Shown piece after piece: positions 60,060-64,000 of a stretch of DNA of 64,000 nt. Under the pieces are notes generated by a model that was not told the origin of the DNA, did not search any database, and saw nothing but the letters and a program-made list of their open reading frames with translations. Position 1 is the first letter of the stretch. Each line of letters opens with the position of its first letter. The DNA is taken from NCBI GenBank assembly GCA_963825555.1, contig CAWGTZ010000007.1, positions 186,001 to 250,000 of the forward strand, read 5' to 3'. Position numbers and translations under genes: made by a program. This DNA is from JAGVSR01 sp963825555 (GTDB lineage Bacteria; Pseudomonadota; Alphaproteobacteria; Rhizobiales; Hyphomicrobiaceae).

Positions 60060-60518
60060 TCAGGCCTTGTTCTCCCAGCGGCCTTCCGGCGACTGGCGCC
60101 AATAACTGATCTTACATCCGGCTGCCTTGGCCGCAGACCACTGCTGGCGCGCATGGGCCGTCGCTTCCGGGTCGTTGCCGTCGAAAAGGAACACGAGCCG
60201 CGCATGCGTCTCGTAGTCGGACGCCTCCGCACCGTCGACCAGAAAGCGCACGCCGGCGCCGTTCGGCGTCTCGGTCACAAGCGTCAGAAAAATAGGCTGC
60301 TCGTTTGCGAAGCCGTCCTTGGCCGTGCCGTGCGGCAGAAAACTGTCGTCGCTATAGGTCCACAATGCCAGATCGAGCGCTTCGAGCCTTTCCGCGCTGC
60401 CCGCCTGGACAACAGCCCGCCATCCACGCTGCAACGTCTTCTCCAACAGACCCGGCAGCACGCGCTCGAGCGGCTGACGTTCCAGATGATAAAAGAGCAC
60501 TTCGGATTTCTCGGACAT
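60060..60518 (-). CDS. holC: DNA polymerase III chi subunit
   Basis: 152 residues from the ATG at 60518: SEVLFYHLERQPLERVLPGLLEKTLQRGWRAVVQAGS, then LWTYSDDSFLPHG and the C-terminal SDYETHARLVFLFDGND, the HolC family pattern. Chi links the clamp loader to SSB. The last residues (YWRQSPEGRWENKA) are the normal tail. Convergent with the MFS gene. Confidence 0.93.
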   Translation of the reverse strand: MSEKSEVLFYHLERQPLERVLPGLLEKTLQRGWRAVVQAGSAERLEALDLALWTYSDDSFLPHGTAKDGFANEQPIFLTLVTETPNGAGVRFLVDGAEASDYETHARLVFLFDGNDPEATAHARQQWSAAKAAGCKISYWRQSPEGRWENKA

Positions 60519-60790
60519 CTTCGTTTCCGACGACCGGAGTTGAGAAGCGTGAGGCTGATCATGCATACCACGGTGCAGCGTCATGCAACATGCGCAACGC
60601 TGGAAAGCGACTTGACTCGAAGCACTTGAACTTCGCGAGCGAGAAGACTAAGTGTCGAGGTCCGGTGCGGCGCCTTAAGTGGTGACGCCTGTGCGGGCGG
60701 TGAGACGGCAGCCTCTCTAGGGTTCGCTGCATGTCTCCCGCCCGCTGTGATTCCAAAGCCGTGCTCCCGCGCGTTCCCCTTACCCACTCC
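60519..60790. other. Non-coding stretch downstream of the cysteine-rich gene
   Basis: About 270 bp between holC and the terminator at 60791. It holds the holC promoter. A few minus-strand frames exist, but none has a Shine-Dalgarno or family sequence. No strong dyad is seen apart from the terminator beyond it. Confidence 0.4.
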
Positions 60791-60830
60791 AAAAAAACAC
60801 GCTCCCGGATGACCGGGAGCGTGTGAAAAA
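60791..60830 (-). terminator. Rho-independent terminator of the cysteine-rich exported protein gene
   Basis: ACACGCTCCCGG / CCGGGAGCGTGT is a perfect 12-bp stem with a 4-nt loop. On the minus strand it is followed by seven T residues; on the plus strand A residues precede it, so it may act in both directions. It lies about 25 bp after the stop at 60856. Confidence 0.9.
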
Positions 60831-60855
60831 TCTGGCCTCGCGTTCGCAACCTGCC

Positions 60856-61128
60856 TCAGCGTTTGGGGCGCCGGATCTCTCCCGCATCGACCAGCGCATC
60901 GATGCACCTTTTGGAGAGCCGCTTACCTGCCTGCCGCATGCACTGACGAGCCTTCGACGACTCCGGCGGATAGCTCGGACAGAAGCGCTGATAGTCGCCG
61001 GAGCAGGCGCTGCGCACTTTGGAACTGACGGCATCGGCGGGCGACGCGAGCCCGGATGCCAACCCCAGCGCAACCAGTACCGTCGACACGCGCACCATTC
61101 GAGCCGGCTCGCTCTTCATCTTACTCAT
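60856..61128 (-). CDS. Small exported protein with a GLG1-like cysteine-rich repeat
   Basis: 90 residues. A signal peptide (VSTVLVALGLASGLASPADA) is followed by one cysteine-rich repeat: ACSGDYQRFCPSYPPESSKARQCMRQAGKRLSKRCIDAL. The spacing C-x7-C, C-x11-C and the D-x3-FC and LS-x2-C positions match the Cys-rich repeat of GLG1/FGFR-binding proteins, known in bacterial periplasmic proteins. Function unknown. The ATG at 61128 could also be 61119. Confidence 0.75.
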   Translation of the reverse strand: MSKMKSEPARMVRVSTVLVALGLASGLASPADAVSSKVRSACSGDYQRFCPSYPPESSKARQCMRQAGKRLSKRCIDALVDAGEIRRPKR

Positions 61129-61263
61129 GCAGTTGTAACCTCGTTGATGGCGGGGGGCGCCCGCTTGGCTGACTGGATCCCGGCTTTTCCTGGAGGCGGA
61201 AAATAGCGTTGCAAGTGCCTCTGCGCCAGCGGTCGTTAGCCGCTGCGTCCCTGATGGCTAACT

Positions 61264-62667
61264 TCAGCGTCCCCGGCCGGATTTTTCGTAAGGATTCTCG
61301 CCCTTTCGGAGGTTGAAACGGATCGGAACGCCGGGCAGGCTGAAAGCCGCTCGCAGGCTGTTCGTTAAGTATTTGAGGTAGGATTTGGGCAAGTTCTCAG
61401 GCTTGGAGCAGAAGGCCACGAATGTCGGCGGGCGCGTCGACGGCTGGGTGATGTAGCGGATCTTGATGCGCCGGCCGGCAGCGGCCGGCGGCGCATGCCG
61501 AGCCAACGCCTCGCCGAGCCAGCGATTGAGATCGGCAGTCGAGACGCGGCGGTTCCAGATCTCCGCCGCCTTGAAGATCGCCGCCATGAGTTTGTCGAGC
61601 CCGCTTTCGCCCAGCGCCGAGACGGGCACCACCGCGACGCCTGGCACCTGGGCGAGGCTGTTGTCGACGAGCTCGCGGATCTCCTTCAGACTCTTTTGTT
61701 TGTTCTCGACCAGATCCCACTTGTTGACCGCGACAACGAAGGCGCGGCCCTCAGTGGTGACCATATCGCCGATGGTGAGGTCCTGATGCTCCAGCGGCCG
61801 CTCCGCGTCCACGAGCAGAACCACGACCTCGGCAAAACGAATGGCGCGCACCGCGTCTGAAGCAGAAAGCTTCTCGGCAAGTTCGGTAATCCTGGCCTTG
61901 CGCCTGAGGCCAGCCGTATCGAACAGGCGCACCGTACGCCCCTTCCAGGTGAAATCGCTCGAAATGGAATCGCGCGTGAGGCCAGGCTCCGGACCTGTGA
62001 TCATGCGCTCCTCACCAAGCAGCGCATTGACGAGCGTCGACTTGCCCGCGTTGGGACGCCCGACGATCGCTACGCGCAACGGCCTCGCCGCCCGCGCCTC
62101 CTCATCCTCGGAAGCGGCCTGGTCAGGATGAGGCTCCTCGCCGGATTTCTTCTTCACAACCGGCTTCAGTCCGAGTGCGTTCAAGACGTCGATCATGAGC
62201 TCGCCCAGACCCACGCCATGCTCGGCCGAAATGGCGACCGGCTCGCCGAGTCCCAGCTTGAAAGCCTCGTAGTAACCCGCCTCCGACGCACGCGCCTCGC
62301 TCTTGTTGGCAACGAGCACCACCGGTTTTCCGGATTGGCGCACGATGCGCCCGAAGCCCTCGTCCGCCGGAGTCACGCCCTCGCGTGCATCGATGACGAA
62401 CAGGACGAGATCGGCAGCCTCGATGGCCGCAAGTGTCTGCTGGCGCATGCGGTCGGCAATTGAGCCCCTCGAGGACTCCTCCAGACCCGCCGTATCCGTG
62501 ACACGCAGAAGATGCCCCTCGAAATCGGCTTCACCGTCGCGCCGGTCACGCGTCAGCCCCGGCAGATCGGAGACCAGCGCGGCACGCGTGTGGGTCAGAC
62601 GATTAAAAAGCGTCGACTTGCCGACGTTGGGCCGGCCGACGATGGCAATGGTCGGTTGAGTGGACAT
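61264..62667 (-). CDS. der: Ribosome-assembly GTPase Der (EngA)
   Basis: 466 residues with two G domains. G1: IAIVGRPNVGKSTLFNRLT with DLPGLTRDRRDG and VANKSEA. G2: VAIVGRPNAGKSTLVNALLG with PGLTRDSISSDF and VNKWDLVE. A C-terminal KH-like domain follows (WNRRVSTADLNRWLGEAL ... PTFVAFCSKPENLPKSYLKYL). Der is needed for 50S assembly. The ATG at 62667 is the family start. Confidence 0.97.
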   Translation of the reverse strand: MSTQPTIAIVGRPNVGKSTLFNRLTHTRAALVSDLPGLTRDRRDGEADFEGHLLRVTDTAGLEESSRGSIADRMRQQTLAAIEAADLVLFVIDAREGVTPADEGFGRIVRQSGKPVVLVANKSEARASEAGYYEAFKLGLGEPVAISAEHGVGLGELMIDVLNALGLKPVVKKKSGEEPHPDQAASEDEEARAARPLRVAIVGRPNAGKSTLVNALLGEERMITGPEPGLTRDSISSDFTWKGRTVRLFDTAGLRRKARITELAEKLSASDAVRAIRFAEVVVLLVDAERPLEHQDLTIGDMVTTEGRAFVVAVNKWDLVENKQKSLKEIRELVDNSLAQVPGVAVVPVSALGESGLDKLMAAIFKAAEIWNRRVSTADLNRWLGEALARHAPPAAAGRRIKIRYITQPSTRPPTFVAFCSKPENLPKSYLKYLTNSLRAAFSLPGVPIRFNLRKGENPYEKSGRGR

Positions 62668-62800
62668 TTGACAGCCGTGGCTTCTGATCTGCCGCTTATG
62701 CCCCATTCTCACGCGCGCGCAAGTGCGTGACAGGGGCGCGGGCACAGGGCATGTAGCGCCCAGCGCGGGCAGCCGCGGCCAGCATTAACCGTTGCGACCC

Positions 62801-63658
62801 ATGAATTACCGCCACGCCTATCATGCCGGAAACTTCGCCGATGTGCTCAAGCATCTGGTGCTGACGCTCGTCATCGCGCATCTGAAGCAGAAGCCCGCCG
62901 CGTTCCGCGTGATCGATACGCATGCGGGCGTGGGCCGCTACGAGCTCATGGGGATGGAAGCGGGCAAGACCGAAGAATGGAAAGGTGGCATAGGCCGGCT
63001 GCTGGAGGAGCCCCTGCCCGACTCCGTCGCCGCTGTCATGGCGCCCTACCTGCGGATCGTACAGGAGGAAAACGCCGGCGATGCTCTCACCGCCTATCCG
63101 GGCAGCCCACTGATCGCGCGCCACCTCTTGCGCCCGCAGGACAGCCTCGTCGCAAACGAACTGCATCCAGAAGATCACGCGCTGCTGCAGCGGCTGTTCG
63201 CGCGAGATTCACAGGTCAAAGTGCTGCATCTGGATGGCTGGACAGCGCTGAAATCGCTTCTCCCGCCCAAGGAACGGCGCGGCGTGATACTCGTCGATCC
63301 GCCCTTTGAGGAAGCCGGCGAACTGCGGCGTCTGGCAACGGGTCTCAAGGAGGCGCACCGCCGCTTCGCTACTGGAACCGTGCTGCTGTGGTACCCAATC
63401 AAGGCGCTCCGGCCCGTCGATGCATTTCACAACGCCATTGCCGGGCTCGGACTGGAAAAGCTCTTTGTGGTGGAACTCTTCATCCGGTCCCCCGAAGACC
63501 CCGAGCGGCTAAACGGAACGGGGCTCGTAATCTTGAACCCACCCTTTACGCTCGCCGACCATCTCCAAACCATTCTTCCCGAACTGACCCGGCGGCTCGC
63601 GGTGGACGACGGCGCCACTTACCTGCTCGCGACCCGTCTGCCCGTCCAGCGCAGATAA
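62801..63658 (+). CDS. rlmJ: 23S rRNA m6A2030 methyltransferase RlmJ
   Basis: 285 residues. MNYRHAYHAGNFADVLKHLVLTLVIAHL is the family start, DTHAGVGRYEL is the SAM motif and VILVDPPFEEAGEL is the DPPF catalytic motif. The C-terminal region has LFIRSPEDPERLNGTGLVILNPPFTLA. It methylates A2030 in 23S rRNA. The ATG at 62801 is chosen over a TTG three codons upstream. Divergent from der. Confidence 0.95.
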   Translation: MNYRHAYHAGNFADVLKHLVLTLVIAHLKQKPAAFRVIDTHAGVGRYELMGMEAGKTEEWKGGIGRLLEEPLPDSVAAVMAPYLRIVQEENAGDALTAYPGSPLIARHLLRPQDSLVANELHPEDHALLQRLFARDSQVKVLHLDGWTALKSLLPPKERRGVILVDPPFEEAGELRRLATGLKEAHRRFATGTVLLWYPIKALRPVDAFHNAIAGLGLEKLFVVELFIRSPEDPERLNGTGLVILNPPFTLADHLQTILPELTRRLAVDDGATYLLATRLPVQRR

Positions 63659-63829
63659 TCCGCCACCCCATCCGGCGCACCCGCGGCGGATCCATGAGCG
63701 AAAATGTCGCAAAAATCCCGACTTGATCCTTGCGCAAGTGAAAAAACTTTGATCGCATAGGACATGGCGCCGCAGCGAATTGGCCCTAGCGGGGTGCCGG
63801 CGCCGCTCGGAAGTGGGAGCATTTGCAAG

Positions 63830-64000
63830 ATGCGTCAGACTGGAACTGTAAAATTTTTCAATGAACAGAAAGGGTTCGGCTTCATCAAGCCGGACAGCGG
63901 CGGCAGCGATATTTTCGTGCACATCACCGCACTGCAGCAGTCCGGTCTGCAGAACCTGACAGAAGGCATGCGCATTTCGTTTGAAACCGAGCCGGATAAA
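63830..64000 (+). CDS. Cold-shock protein, 5' part only (runs off the right edge)
   Basis: 57 residues are visible: MRQTGTVKFFNEQKGFGFIK, then GGSDIFVHITALQQSGLQNL. This has the cold-shock domain with RNP1 (KGFGFI) and RNP2 (DIFVHI) motifs that bind single-stranded RNA or DNA. It is the usual about-70-residue CspA type by the visible part. GGGAG lies about 11 bases upstream of the ATG. The upstream 170 bp must hold its promoter and leader. Confidence 0.95.
   Translation, partial: MRQTGTVKFFNEQKGFGFIKPDSGGSDIFVHITALQQSGLQNLTEGMRISFETEPDK

Noticed and set aside
63658..63691. Hairpin ATCCGCC/GGCGGAT after rlmJ as a terminator
   Set aside because: The loop is about 20 nt and there is no T tract, so it is not a convincing intrinsic terminator.

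Overview
The window is a GC-rich chromosomal segment of an alphaproteobacterium, most likely of the order Hyphomicrobiales (Rhizobiales); the family cannot be fixed from sequence alone. The evidence is the dnaA/rpsT neighbourhood, an mraZ-rsmH-ftsL-ftsI division cluster, a TrcR (DUF1013) cell-cycle regulator, an AqpS-type arsenic locus, a MloK1-like potassium channel and a dense set of single-copy housekeeping genes. I see no insertion sequence, prophage, CRISPR array or rRNA operon; the segment looks like core genome with a few accessory cassettes.

Left part (1-15 kb): the 5' part of dnaA, a rhodanese protein, a long AT-richer intergenic stretch, rpsT with its terminator, and a voltage-gated K+ channel whose cyclic-nucleotide domain has lost its key ligand residues. 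A phospho-signalling module follows: a PP2C phosphatase and an FHA protein on one strand, and a divergent transmembrane Ser/Thr kinase with a seven-repeat WD40 sensor. Next come an extensin-like lipoprotein, a long non-coding stretch ending in a strong plus-strand terminator (a probable unidentified ncRNA), an alpha/beta hydrolase, a small zinc-ribbon protein, an FAD monooxygenase, TrkH, tRNA-Leu(UAA) and a ceramidase-like membrane protein.

Middle (15-37 kb): a truncated dcw cluster (mraZ-rsmH-ftsL-ftsI) preceded by a four-copy, 10-bp-periodic ATGG array that resembles an MraZ box; a membrane-anchored low-complexity protein with 48-bp tandem repeats; rnpB (RNase P RNA) with a recognisable promoter; a peptidoglycan amidase and a DjlA-like co-chaperone; a fused 5-oxoprolinase; and a pentapeptide-repeat protein. 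Then comes a 2-hydroxyacid catabolism region. glcDEF (glycolate oxidase) and lutABC (L-lactate oxidation) flank one LysR regulator, with two clear dyads in the glcD/LysR gap.

Right part (37-64 kb): a small exported six-cysteine protein with a symmetric cysteine pattern, gshA, rsmE, ubiA, ileS, ribF, a MaoC hydratase, trcR, rimO and a YcbB-type L,D-transpeptidase. An arsenic cassette (arsR-arsC-aqpS, with no efflux pump in view) follows, then proC, ybjN, ubiK, lgt and a PRMT-like methyltransferase. A TetR regulator diverges from an unlisted 35-residue ORF and an MFS transporter, with dyads between them. The window ends with holC, a GLG1-like cysteine-rich exported protein, der, rlmJ and the start of a cold-shock gene.

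Functionally the segment combines replication and division, translation and RNA modification, cell-wall remodelling, quinone, flavin and glutathione biosynthesis, oxidation of glycolate, lactate and oxoproline, and several independent stress or transport switches.
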